Positions 10,778 through 21,091 of a stretch of 64,000 nt of DNA are shown here, one piece after another; within the stretch, counting starts at the first letter, position 1, and every line of letters begins with the position of its first letter. The DNA is taken from contig CM069597.1 of NCBI GenBank assembly GCA_035771175.1, forward strand, positions 15,163,001 through 15,227,000, written 5' to 3'. The notes under the pieces are model-generated. The model did no database searches. It saw only the letters and a list, made by a program, of their open reading frames with translations, and was not told where the DNA came from. The translations under genes were made by a program, and so were the position numbers. Origin of the DNA: Paratinospora sagittata (Eukaryota > Streptophyta > Magnoliopsida > Ranunculales > Menispermaceae).

Positions 10778-11368
10778 CTATCCGCTAAGTAGAAGTTCTC
10801 GTTTCTCCATTAACATAGGTTTGTTGGCTTGAGCTGCTGAAATCTTTTGAACCAGCTCAAAGTTGGCTGATAATTGAGAAAGTCGTGATCTTGGTCCCTC
10901 TTCGATCAGTTGTAAGTTAAAATTCTCCATCTCTGTAGCCAACTTCCCCATTTCGAAGTTAAGAGTGCAAGCAATATAAGATTTTCTACTCAAGGCATCA
11001 GCCACAACATTGGCTTTTCCGGGATGGTACTGGAGTTGAAAGTCATAATCTTTCAAGAATTCCAACCATCGTCTTTGGCGGAGATTTAGGTCTCTCTGAG
11101 TGTATATGTACTTAAGACTCTTGTGATCCGAGAAGACCTCAAACCGTTCACTGTATAGGTAATGACGCCATAACTTCAATGAAAATACGACAGCTGCAAG
11201 TTCCAAGTCATGTATTGGGTAATTACCCTCATGAATCTTCAGTTGCCTTGAGGCATATGTGACAACTTTGCCTTCTTGCATCAGTACGACACCTAAGCCT
11301 TGGAGAGAGGCGTCGGTGTATAGTGAAAATTCAATTGCATTTCTTGGAGTGATAAGTACAGGTGCCAT
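10778..11368 (-). pseudogene. Gyp-1 RNase H
   Basis: RNase H degrades the RNA template during reverse transcription. Open for 196 codons. Key acidic residues are seen in [32 protein letters not shown] and [18 protein letters not shown]; then come the connection-domain motif [19 protein letters not shown] and [12 protein letters not shown], a hallmark of plant gypsy RNase H. The stop at 10778-10780 separates it from the integrase N-terminus; the segment before it (GDRDPFPHWS-type region) is degraded. Confidence 0.9.
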
Positions 11369-11416
11369 CGTGAGGCATTTCTTTAATTCCTGAAATGAGG
11401 CTTCACAGGCGGGATT

Positions 11417-12010
11417 CTAGATAAATTGGACGTCTTTTCGAGTGAGTTTTGTCATAGGTTCAGCAATCTTTGAGAAGTCCTTGATGAAACGTCTGTAATA
11501 GCCAGCCAAACTAAGAAAACTCCTAATCTGAGTGACAGTGGTAGGCTGCTTCCAATTTAAAACTGCTTCAACCTTAGAAGGATTGACCTCAATGCCATTG
11601 CGTGAAACCACATGGCCTAGGAATTGAACTCGCTTTGCCCAAAATTTGCACTTGCTAAACTTTGCATACAATTGATGGCTCTTCAATATCTGGAGGACGA
11701 TCCTCAGGTGTATCTTATGGTCTTCCTCGGTTGAGAAATATATCAAGATATCGTCCACAAAAGCCACCACAAATCGATCTAAGTATAACTTGAAGATGCG
11801 ATTCATCAAATCCATGAATGCACCAGGTGCGTTTGTTAGACCGAACGACATGACCATGAACTCGTAGTAACCAGATCCTAAGGGTGATGTGACATGGAGT
11901 GTGAGTGTTGTGGGTTCAGGATGCAACCCTAAATGTCTTACCAATGCAGACGATATAAAAGAATGCGTAGCACCAAAATCAAACAAGACATGCACTACGA
12001 TATTGAACAA
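11417..12010 (-). CDS. Gyp-1 protease fused in frame to the second half of RT
   Basis: A 197-codon open frame. Residues 1-45 are aspartic protease, with [12 protein letters not shown] in place of the usual D-S-G-A-T motif (Ser to Phe) and [12 protein letters not shown]. At residue 46 it passes without a break into the RT palm ([15 protein letters not shown]), the catalytic [10 protein letters not shown], the thumb [19 protein letters not shown] and [16 protein letters not shown]. Missing are the remainder of protease and all of RT before the Y-G-H-Y-E-F block, roughly 250 or more codons by comparison with the family. This is an in-frame deletion joined at about 11862-11875. The product cannot be a working RT. 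The stop is at 11417-11419. Confidence 0.9.
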   Translation of the reverse strand: MFNIVVHVLFDFGATHSFISSALVRHLGLHPEPTTLTLHVTSPLGSGYYEFMVMSFGLTNAPGAFMDLMNRIFKLYLDRFVVAFVDDILIYFSTEEDHKIHLRIVLQILKSHQLYAKFSKCKFWAKRVQFLGHVVSRNGIEVNPSKVEAVLNWKQPTTVTQIRSFLSLAGYYRRFIKDFSKIAEPMTKLTRKDVQFI

Positions 12011-12166
12011 GGGAAATGTACCTTCGACTACATTGTTGTCTGGAAGGGGTTGTTGAGCGATGGTAAATTCTCTGCCCTGGTTCCGTTATCCCTGGTTTTG
12101 CTAGTTTTGCCTGGGTTGGGCATTAGCAGCAGGTGCTTGTTGGACTGGAACAACAACAATAGGTTG

Positions 12167-13313
12167 CTAAAGGTGCGGACAAACATATTTTACATGGCCC
12201 TTCTGGTCGCAGTTGTAACACGTCGGCCGATACTGCGGATGGTTTTGTTGGCCATGCTGATTGTCGTGCTGACCACCACCTATGCCATTGTCGTTTCGAC
12301 GGCCACCCCTGCCATAACGGCCACCTCGGCCATGATTGCGAAAACCCTGATGGTTAGGGTTAGATGGTGCAGCCGCTGGTGTTGTGGCCTCATTCTTCTG
12401 AACAGGGCCTGGGAGGGTTGGGTTTTGGTTATTGTAGGCCTTCTTCTTGTTGCCCTGTTGTGAGTCTTGTTGGGAAAATGTTGCAGGTCGTTTTCCCTTA
12501 TTCATTCTATGCTCTTGTACGATCTTCTCTTGTTCAAAGCTAATGGCCTTGTCAACGACCTCCTTGTAAATATTGAGGTCCAAGATCGACAAGGCTTGGC
12601 GAATATCAGGACGCAAACCATTGTAGAATTTCTCTGTCTTATCATGCTCCGTTGAGATGGTGGAGAGAGAGTAGACCGATATTTCTTTGAACTTGCCAGC
12701 ATACTCCCTGACTGTCATGCTGCCCTGGTATAACTTGGCAAACTCCTGGCGCTTCTGCCTCTTCACTGCGCCGGGAAAGTATTCATCAATAAACATTGAC
12801 TTGAACTGTTGCCAAGTCATGTCCGCGGTGTTGACCCTTGGGTCCTCTTTTATTGTTATCCACCATGTATTTGCTCCACCAACAAGTTGGTAGGTTGCAA
12901 GTGGAATCTTTCGAGTCTCATCTTTGACTCATCTAGCCATTTCTGCACCTCTTCAGCATTAATGGTGCCAGCAAAAGTAAGAGGTTCTAGCGTCTTGTAC
13001 TTCGTTATTTGGTCGGTTTGAGTCTCCGACCTAGATCTCACATGTGCCTACATAGTGGCAACCTGAATTGTCGCGGTCTCACGAACGGCCGTCTAAAATG
13101 TTACTTTCATCGCCTCAATAAATCTGGCGAAGAAGACTTCCATACTCGAAGGCATGGCATAGTGTGTAGGTTGTGGTTGCACTGCCTGCCCAGATGTAGT
13201 AGCAAGGTCAGGTGTGGCCTGTGCTGTCATTGGAGGCTGCGGTTCCTGATTTTGTATCTCAGGAGGTGCCTCCTCTGCTGGACGAATAGTACGTTGCCTG
13301 CCTCTCTTCCTGG
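12167..13313 (-). pseudogene. Gyp-1 gag
   Basis: Particle protein. From about 13313 the frame has a Gln/Pro-rich N-terminus, then MEVFFARFIEAMK, two stops (about 13090 and 13050), LEPLTFAGTINAEEVQKWLD (start of the retrotransposon-gag core), a frameshift near 12860, and from 12820 an open frame with MTWQQFKSMFIDEYFP, RQEFAKLYQGSMTVREY and LRPDIRQAL. A Gln/Asn and Arg/Gly-rich linker follows (GRGGRYGRGGR), then a CCHC zinc knuckle (CYNCDQKGHVKYVC), then a stop. The order and the RG-rich linker are those of plant chromovirus Gag. The protease frame begins about 150 bases downstream. Confidence 0.9.
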
Positions 13314-14093
13314 TTTATATTTTCTCACTGGCAAGGAGAAAACAAAACCATGATTTAGAAACTGTAGCCAAATATAATGTTATGGTATGCTCAGCAACAA
13401 ATTCAAGTGTACTGCAATATAAAACCCTCCTATTTTTCTAAGTATAATGTAAGGTTTTCATTGAGGAATCAAAGAAACTTATGTGCCTCGTATGCTTGGC
13501 CATGGTGTAAAACAAGGTTAGAATGTTTATATAATAAGTATAAACTTTGCAAGCATTTCAAATGTTTTGGTTCTGGTTTTTGTGAACTTACATATATGTT
13601 TCATTGAAAATCCATACGAGTCATAAAAATTCTATGATTTTCCTCGGTAAGTATCCTGATCTAACGTTCTATCGCAATCTTATGTACTCAAACTCTTCTG
13701 CTTAGTCTTTTCGATTATTATCCAAATCCGTGTGTCCCATACCACATGAATTTGGGAATAAGGGTGTCAACCAAGTTAAGTTGTATGAACACGGTCTTTA
13801 GAAAACATCGGCTGAATAATAGTTCACTAATAGTATCGTCCAAGTTTACTCGTCCCATACCGTGTAAACTTAGTGATAATGTTAGTAATGCAACTTTCTA
13901 TGTTTCTTTTCACACAAAGCCGTGGGTTTTCTTACTTTCACATTTTATTTAGCATCCTCCACTTTTGTTGTGTCCCATACCAGTCCAAAGTTAGTGACAC
14001 AAAAGAAAGAATGGTTGTAAGTCGGCCCACCAAAGATAGTCTTAAACAAAACATTTCATTCATATATAAAATAAAATTTTACAATGCCAGTAG
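13314..14093 (-). other. Non-coding gap between accessory ORF and gag, with three hairpins
   Basis: No gene. Between 13717 and 14005 there are three inverted repeats at 118-120 base spacing. Each encloses the same ten-base loop motif (GTCCCATACC on the + strand, GGTATGGGAC on the coding strand) although the stems differ. Details are in the finding. Confidence 0.6.
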
Positions 14094-15602
14094 TCATTCC
14101 TTGTTTTCCTGCCTACTATTGCTTCTTTTAGACCTCCTACTAGGTACAAAAAGACTGCTAAAAGAAGGTTGAGAATTTGCTCGTTGCTCTTCGACGTTTC
14201 GCATACGTGTTAACAATTCACTTTGAGTCTCCTCTATTCGAGCAATGCTAGCTACGATCACATTTAACTGTTTAGATGTGTTAGTCGATTGCCCCATCGA
14301 TGGTTGTGGGGTAGTTGTTTTGGCTGTACGGGGATCCCCTAACTGGAACCCCTTGGACATTTGAATATGCTTGGTTTAAAAAGTCTTGAAACAATGGGCT
14401 TATTAGAATGCCCTATCTTCCAAGATTTAGTGCCGTAAAATTTTGTTGTTGTTGGTTCACAAGAACTTGCGGAACTGGCTGTTACGGTACTTCAGGAGTT
14501 GGAATCTTTTGGTACGCAGTATTGCCTTGAGCTGGCATGTTCCATGAAGGTGGATTTGCTAGAACTTCTTGTCTATCTTGATTTAGTTGAGATTGATTTA
14601 GGTTGGCAAATAAATCTTCATCAGTAAACAGGACTCGATTAGATCATCATTCGAGGCTGGGTTTGACGTATGGTTCTGGTTTGGCTCATTATTTGGTACT
14701 TCCCTAACAGGAATTTTGCGTCGAATTTTTCGGTACCAACGTCCATATTCATCTCTCATTCTTTCGCCATTAAAAGTCGCGCCGAATACTTCCTCGTCAG
14801 TTACCCCTCCACTTGTGACATATGTCTTGAAGATAGAGGATGTTGTAACGGCCTCAGTGATCTGCTTCGAAGACTTATCAAAAGTGTTGACGTTTACCTC
14901 GTATAACATTCTCATGATCAAGACTCCGAAGCCAAGGAGACCCTTTCTTAAAGGGTTTTGAATCACTCTCAACATTTGTTGGATGATGATGTGAGGTAGG
15001 GAGACCTTAATTGTCTTCTCTATGCAGTATAACACAAGAAGTTGATCCCTTGACATAGTGCCTCTAGTCCCTCTTTCTGGCAAGATGTTGTCAAATACGA
15101 TCTTTCCAAGTCCAGCAAGAGATGGTTTAAGGAGGTTGTTTGGGAGGTTGGTGTACATTGATTGTGTGTATGGCTCTTTGGTGAGGTAATTGAACAACTG
15201 TTCGTTGGACACTGAGATCTCTACAACTGTCTGGGGTTTGTGTGGATCAATGATTCTATCTTCAATTGGAATCTCCATAACTCGTGGAATAATTTTGACA
15301 TTGATAGAAATCTTTGTTCCCTTGACTGTTGACTCCAAAACAGGGCTGATCTCATCTTCTTGGAGTCCTACGCAATTCATGGCTCCGTAGAAGGATTTCA
15401 TCAAGTTGTAGGAGACGTGGCCCTCAACTTTTGTTATGTTCAACCACCCTAGTGTTGCAAGTTTTTCATGAAGGATGGGCCGGAGGCAGAGATCTCTATC
15501 GTCGATACTCCTCATAGTCATAACCTCCCTTTTGGACAATTCCTTGAGTCTAGTGGGAATTGGTTCCCTACTACCGGAGGTCGTTCCTTCACTTGAGGCC
15601 AT
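14094..15602 (-). pseudogene. Accessory ORF of Gyp-1, plant-transposon-protein-like
   Basis: I chose the ATG at 15600-15602 (MASSEGTTSGSRE). The first 300 residues form a globular region whose layout matches the 'putative plant transposon protein' family known from plant retroelements: SFYGAMNCVGL, then KGTKISINVKIIPRVMEIP, LKPSLAGLGKIVFDNILP, MSRDQLLVLYCIEKTIKVS and HIIIQQMLRVI. A polar linker (NNEPNQNHTSNPASN), a Gln/Pro-rich stretch with stops, and a short coiled coil (IARIEETQSELLTRMRNVEE, in a shifted frame at 14360-14094) follow. It lies upstream of gag, downstream of the PBS, and has no terminal repeats of its own. The role is unknown. Similar ORFs are in Sirevirus A and in Athila in this window. 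Confidence 0.7.
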
Positions 15603-16034
15603 TCTTTTGCTGAAAGGAAGATAGATTTGTGAAAGACACAAAATATATTCCTAACATTTTTTGATTTATGCTTTGTCCGTTGGACAATATTTTCTGTTTT
15701 CCTCTTAATGTTTATGCCATGATTTAATCCAAAATTTCTATTGGCAATATGATATATATATATCATTATCATATATATATATATTCAATCATAATTATAT
15801 ATATATAGTTTTCATAAATCATAACTATAAATATAAACTATATATAAACTATATAGTTTAATATAAATCTCAACTATATAAAATTCATATATATATAGTT
15901 CTAAAGATATATAATCATAACCATATATACGTAGTTTTCATAAATCATAACTATATATATATTTGAATCTAAACTATATAAAATTTATATAGTTTTCTAG
16001 ATATACATTTAATATAAATCTCAACTATATATAA

Positions 16035-16099
<65 letters not shown>

Positions 16100-16410
16100 C
16101 TAGAGATATATATATCTAATAAAAATTTTCATCCAATTTTTATTTTTTCATTAGCAATATGGTATATATATATATATCTCATATATACATAAATTTATAG
16201 ATATATATATTTAATCATAACTATATATATAGTTTTCATAAATCATAATTATATATATATATTTAAATCTAAACTATATAAAAACAATATATAATTTTTT
16301 AGATATATAATTAATATGAATCTCAACTATATATAATTCTAGAGATATTTTATATCTAGTAAATAATTTCTTCCCCTAATTTGGTGGACTTGGGCGGGCC
16401 GTGGACCGTA
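15603..16410 (-). repeat. AT-rich leader of Gyp-1 with TA microsatellite
   Basis: Between 5' LTR/PBS and the accessory ORF. It is made of TATATA tracts, the longest a pure run at about 16038-16095, and a degenerate minisatellite built on 'ttttcataaatcataactata' (about 15800, 15930 and 16225). No coding capacity. Confidence 0.75.
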
Positions 16411-16423
16411 TTCTCTGATACCA
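16411..16423 (-). promoter_or_regulatory. Primer binding site of Gyp-1
   Basis: TGGTATCAGAGAA on the minus strand, five bases after the 5' LTR end. TGGTATCAGAGC-type sites pair with the 3' end of initiator methionine tRNA in plant LTR elements. Confidence 0.85.
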
Positions 16424-16428
16424 TTAAA

Positions 16429-17740
16429 TGTCACACCCAGCCCGGATGCGCCTAAACCGGCGGGACACTCGCGGACGGGCGCGCGAATGCATTATAACGA
16501 TAATCACAGAGTCAGCGGAAGCATAGTTAAGTACAAGTCTGATTTCATTAAATTTAGAATATATTTGTACATGAAATAATTAAGGGAACATCCTCTCAAA
16601 ATCCCCAATGAATAATACAAAGGGTACAAAATGTGGGCCCAAATACCTGCACCCAGTCTACCCTAATCTCCTGTGAAAAATTGGATAACGGGGTGAGCTA
16701 CATGCTCAGTGGGTAAAATAGTTCGTGAATATAACAGTTAATAAAGCATACTTCATAATCAAATATCTTAAATACACATGTGAGAATCATAATCAATCAA
16801 TATGTATGTATGCATGACACCGTCTCGTAATGGTTTAATGATTGTACATCGCCTGAGTTCCTGTACAGATGTCCCTCCCCAGGAATAGCCGGGTTCTCAT
16901 TATACGTCCCTCTCCAGAGAAATATATTGAATAGCGAGCATCGCTCCGAACTATTCTATGAATCATAAACCACATACGTCCCTAGGTGGTGATATGTATG
17001 ATGCCAATCCATGAACTGGTCTGCATGAACTGGTCTGGTCTTTTCTTAACATTTAGACAGGATTTAGTAACGTCTGGTGATCCTTATCAGGGTCGGTATC
17101 ACTACGTGCAAGGTTAGGACATTCAGTATTACTGTATAAGCTGATAGCTTTCAAATAAGACCAACCAAATCAGTCTCTAGTTGAGAGGTGAGCACGAGGT
17201 TTACTTAAATACCAATCGTCTAGAGCAGCACGCTGCCTCCCGTTCACTATTTAAAGTTACTGAGGATAAGACCGAGTCTGGTTGAGCCAGATTGACTACT
17301 AATCCGACATAACAACAGCGTAATACATGAATTCCAATTATACAGGCATAATTGCAACAGTATAAACATTATACTCAATAATGCAGTGTAAATGAATAGT
17401 GGACATAATGATAAATGAATATAAACTTTAATAAAAGTTGTAAGACACGCAAACCTATGTTTCGTTCCCCACCTTCAAATAAGAACTCCTTTCAGAACTG
17501 GCCCTTTCCTCCGGACATAATCACTTTGCGCCACACAGAGAGTCTCAAAAGAGAGTCTCAAAAGACTAAAAACTCAGAATGAGTGGAGAGGATAAGAAAA
17601 ATCACAAGAGGAGTGAATTTGGTGTGAGAAATGAGGAGGGGGGAGGGTCCTTATATAGAGAGATCGGCGCCCGAATGTTCGAGCAGGTTGCCCGAACGAT
17701 ACAATTTTTTTTTTTTTTGGGCAAAACCTCGGGTATTACA
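16429..17740 (-). repeat. 5' LTR of Gyp-1
   Basis: 1312 bases; + strand TGTCACACCC...GGTATTACA. TATA box on the minus strand at 17649-17658. A single copy of the 75-base unit that is doubled in the 3' LTR. The LTR promoter would drive a minus-strand transcript into the element. Confidence 0.95.
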
Positions 17741-17745
17741 TGAAC
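17741..17745. repeat. Target site duplication of Gyp-1, right
   Basis: TGAAC, identical to 7431-7435. Confidence 0.9.
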
Positions 17746-18569
17746 TACGTTTTCCCTTTCTCCTAATTAATCTATTGAACTTTCTAGACAACATTGCTAT
17801 GTCCTCATCTATACTCTCAGGTTCTGAATCATTTTCAGATTCGATTTCAGCATTAACTGCTATGGATTTCTTCTCATTCTCCTCTACTTTGGTTGGGCAT
17901 TTCTTATCTTTCAATTTCATCTCATGAACCATTAATGAACCACATAGTTCATCAAAGGTACACTCAACCAAATTCTTGGCTTCATTTATAGTCGTGGCCT
18001 TGGGTTCCCAAACTCTAGGCAATCCTCTCAAGAACTTCCTAATAGTTTCTTCTTGATCATAACTTCTACCTAAGGTTTTCATCTCATTTATGTTTGTTGT
18101 AAACCAAACATTAGCCTCAGCTATGGATTCAGTTTCCTCCATCCTATAGGTTTCATACTTCTCTACAAGCATTTGGAGATTTGCCTTTTTAACTTACAAA
18201 GTTTCTTTATGGGTTACCTCTAATCTTTCAAAGATTTCCTTGGCTGTTTCACATGCGCTAACTCTATTGAACTTTTCAACCGATAAACTACAAAACAATA
18301 TGTTTACAGCTTAGTTGTTTAACAACTCCTTCTTCTTCTCTTTTACAGTCCACTCATCAAACTCTTTAGGGACCACTATACCATCAACTATCGGTAGGTG
18401 TTGGACAACCGTTCATCACAATGTCCCACATTTCTAGGTTTTGGGCTCTAAGGTAGAACCTAATCTTGGTTTTCCAATGAAGATAATTGTCTTCCTTGAA
18501 CAAGGGTAGCCGGTTGGTGGAGTTTCCTTCACCTGCAATTTGTACATTCTTAGAACTTTGTCCTGCCAT
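17741..18569 (-). pseudogene. Sirevirus F gag, N-terminal and central part
   Basis: Start taken at MAGQSSKNVQ (ATG at 18567-18569), matching the start MAGQNESS of element D. Then NRLPLFKEDNYLHWKTKIRF, the hallmark opening of copia Gag (UBN2 type), frame breaks between 18384 and 18172, LLVEKYETYRMEETESI, INEMKTLGRSYDQEETIRKF and LPRVWEPKATTI, then the acidic stretch before the zinc knuckle, where Gyp-1 interrupts it. The first five bases (17741-17745, TGAAC) are the right-hand target duplication. The gag resumes at 7435. The expected 5' LTR and PBS to the right are missing, replaced by another LTR end at 18598. Confidence 0.9.
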
Positions 18570-18597
18570 ACTCAATCAAAGATGGTTATAAACTAGG

Positions 18598-18935
18598 TGT
18601 CATACCCCACCTCATTGATTCAGCAAGAGATGCGACAATTAAGTTGTTGTGTGCTCAAACAACTCGATCAGAGTTGCACATACAAAAGCATTGTGGCCCA
18701 CATCAACAATAATACAGTGAAAACTATTAAGGAAAATACTATTATATTGAAAACATAGAGTTTGTTAATTTTTACATTCCTTTATAGCAAAAAGACAACA
18801 AAAAATAAGCGAAGCCCCTACAAAAGTACCAAAATAACAAAAGAGGAGTAGTCAAAAAAGAGGCGTCTAGAAGCCCGTAACCACCCTTTCCACCCCTGCG
18901 GCTTCACCCACCTCACGACCTCTACTTCTTGAGGT
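18598..18935 (-). repeat. Truncated LTR, 3' end
   Basis: On the minus strand this stretch ends GGTGGGGTATGACA, a typical plant LTR end, exactly where the Sirevirus F leader begins. It shares nothing obvious with the other LTRs in the window. The other end is lost; by about 18970 the sequence is coding for the Sirevirus A accessory ORF. The border is approximate. Confidence 0.4.
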
Positions 18936-18969
18936 TGTCGTCCGACCTTATGACACTCGACATCTTGCT

Positions 18970-20580
18970 CTGAGCATCAGAGTTGATTTTGACAACTTCA
19001 CGAGGATACATATGCCTCTGTTCACCCACCTCACCGAGATGAGATGATAGCAATTGTTTTCTCATGGTGACACTATTTATGCTGAGTTAGTCCAAATTTT
19101 CTACTCCGGGCTTACTCACATTCTTGGCAATGACCCACTTCACTATCGCTTCAGGATTCTGGGTGTGACATTGATATATCTCCTTCCATCTTAGATGAGA
19201 TATTTGGTTTCTCTTCTGCTGATCCCACATTTTCTCACTCTGGGGAGGACGAAAATATTGTCTTTCCTCACTACGATCTGATCACTGCATTGAGGACCAT
19301 GTCGGGAGTCGAGCCTGAACATGGGGTGTTGACGGTGTCCAACAACATCTTCAGTTTGGGGCTCAAGATCTTCCATAACATCATTTTGAGGGTTATCATT
19401 TCTCGGTTGAGCTCGCCTGTGAAGGTAAATCCTCTGATGCCTTTTTGCTTTGGTGCATGGACAATCGCACCAGTATTCTTCTGTCCCGTGTTATCATTAA
19501 TCACATCACTGGGACACGGCATTACACTAGGACACTGCCCTATGGAACTTTAGTGACTCTGCTCGCTAAACGCATCAGAGTTGATTTGACCGGCTTCAGG
19601 GTTTTGACGAGGCCGGACAAGAAAATTTTTATTGGAGAGAATACTATCCAATCACTCGGATATCAGTAGGTGGGACTCATCTGAGATTGGGTGCAAATTA
19701 GAAGGCGCCATTAGGGGGAGGGCACTAGATTTATATCATATGACCCTCAGACGTAGCAGCCAGAGCCTGACACAAAGGGATTCAGGGGTGCACCTCTAGT
19801 CACTCGTCCTCGTGGATGAGAAGCAACACCTATACATACACAGGTAGTGGCACCTTCTGGACGTGGCAGCGATAGAGCGAGATTCTCAGATGTAGGTGTT
19901 TCATCTTTAGGCACCACGCCACCAATCGATATACCAGACCTCTCCTTATAGTATGCAGCTCCTTAAGATCCAGTTGTACAGATGTTGAGGGAGATTCGAG
20001 AACAGCAACAGATATTGCTTACTTATTTCTCCGCCATGGAGAAGAAATACGACGATCTGGCCTCTGATGTTCGAGCTCATGGAGTCTTGCTCCAGATTTT
20101 ACTCAATCGATCTTCAGTTGATGAGACTCTTGGGTTTAGTTTTACTCAAGAGGATATTTTTGGCAACAGAGAGCAGCCTGCACCATCACCGAGCTTTCAT
20201 CGACCTGCTTCGCCTGTATGTCCAGCTTAAGCTTCAGATCCCTTCTCCAGTTCTCCTCAAGTATCTACTGCCTTAGCTCTGATCCCTTTATCGCCAACAC
20301 CTTCTAAGATTCCCACTCCTAGGCTTCATCCTTCTTTGGTTATGGCAGACTTTTTTTTGGATCTGATGCTCTCACTTCCCGCATCTCTCCACCATCTTTG
20401 GGCCGTAATTTGGTTGTCCACTCTGGTTCCACCTCTACTACCTCATTTGCGGCTAACGCTGTCATACCTGATGCAGATGTTGGTACCACCCCCGCTGAGG
20501 AAGATCCCCCGACTTCACCAGCTGACGGCATATTTGCTAGGCTCGGAACTCTTAGTCCACGATCATCCCCTCCGTTTTAG
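18970..20580 (+). pseudogene. Accessory ORF of Sirevirus A, plant-transposon-protein-like
   Basis: Lies in the position after pol where Sireviruses may carry an extra (env-like) ORF. The frame is broken but can be followed: AELVQIFYSGLTHILGNDP, then CDIDISPSILDEIFGFSS, SNNIFSLGLKIFHNIILRV, a frameshift near 19430, SSDAFLLWCMDNRTSILLS and VIINHITG. It then has a linker and at 19982-20230 a coiled coil (REIREQQQILLTYFSAMEKK), then a Ser/Pro/Thr-rich tail ending SPRSSPPF at 20578-20580. The tail is conserved in Sirevirus B (28818-29006). The same domain order occurs in Gyp-1 and Athila. Function unknown; no clear signal peptide or membrane segment is visible. Confidence 0.6.
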
Positions 20581-21091
20581 GCACACCCTCTTTTTGATGA
20601 TTCAAAAGGAGGAGAAAGATTAATAGTATATAATTAGTTTTATTGACTAAATCATTTAGTGCACATACTCAAGGGGAGTGTTTGGAGTTTGGATACATAT
20701 TTTGGAGATGTTATGTATGTTTTGTATATTTTTGTTTACATTTTTGTACTCTGTGTACTTTTTGTTATTTTGTTTTATCTTTTGATGATCACGTCTATGA
20801 TGATCACATGTATATGTTTGATTTGATTAAATTATTATACATGAACATTTTGATATTGTTGATCGCACATGCTTGAGTATATTGAGTTATTTGTGCTTAC
20901 ATGATCACATATGTCTGAGTATGCTTTTATTGGTATTTGATTGAATGTTAAATATTTCATTAAGTGATATATTCTTAAAAGTTGCATGATATAATCATTG
21001 ACTTCACTCATTCATTCTTTCGAGAAATCGTGCTTCTTGCTTCAATCAGGCCAATAGTTAATTTGTTTGAAATCATAAAAAAGGGAGATAT
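20581..21091 (+). other. 3' untranslated region of Sirevirus A
   Basis: Starts with a first purine run (CAAAAGGAGGAGAAAG at about 20603-20618) and ends with the PPT AAAAAAGGGAGATA next to the LTR. In between is a T-rich stretch that can be read as a hydrophobic peptide (20691-20876). Sirevirus B has a similar stretch at 28506-28727, but the frame is entered differently, so I do not call it a gene. Confidence 0.6.

Larger units (their letters stand above)
7436..17740 (-). mobile_element. Gyp-1: complete chromovirus-like Ty3/gypsy element
   Basis: A 10.3 kb element with both LTRs, PBS, PPT and a five-base target duplication. Order on the minus strand: 5' LTR (17740-16429), PBS, AT-rich leader, accessory ORF, coiled-coil segment, hairpin cluster, gag, protease fused to RT, RNase H, integrase, chromodomain-like tail, small 3' ORF, PPT, 3' LTR (8769-7436). 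It sits inside the gag of Sirevirus F. All genes carry stops or frameshifts, and a deletion has removed the rest of protease and the front of RT, so it is not autonomous. The tail and pol motifs resemble the Tekay/Del group of chromoviruses; that placement is by resemblance only. Confidence 0.95.

Noticed and set aside
11933..12463. 176-codon + strand frame with hydrophobic segments
   Set aside because: Antisense shadow of the Gyp-1 gag and protease genes.
18598..19170. Apparent 573-base solo LTR with ends TGTCATACCC and GGGTGTGACA
   Set aside because: The right 'end' lies inside the accessory reading frame of Sirevirus A (…ILG then VDIDISPS-like), and the flanks CTAGG and TTGAT do not match. 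Only the left part (to about 18935) is kept as an LTR fragment.
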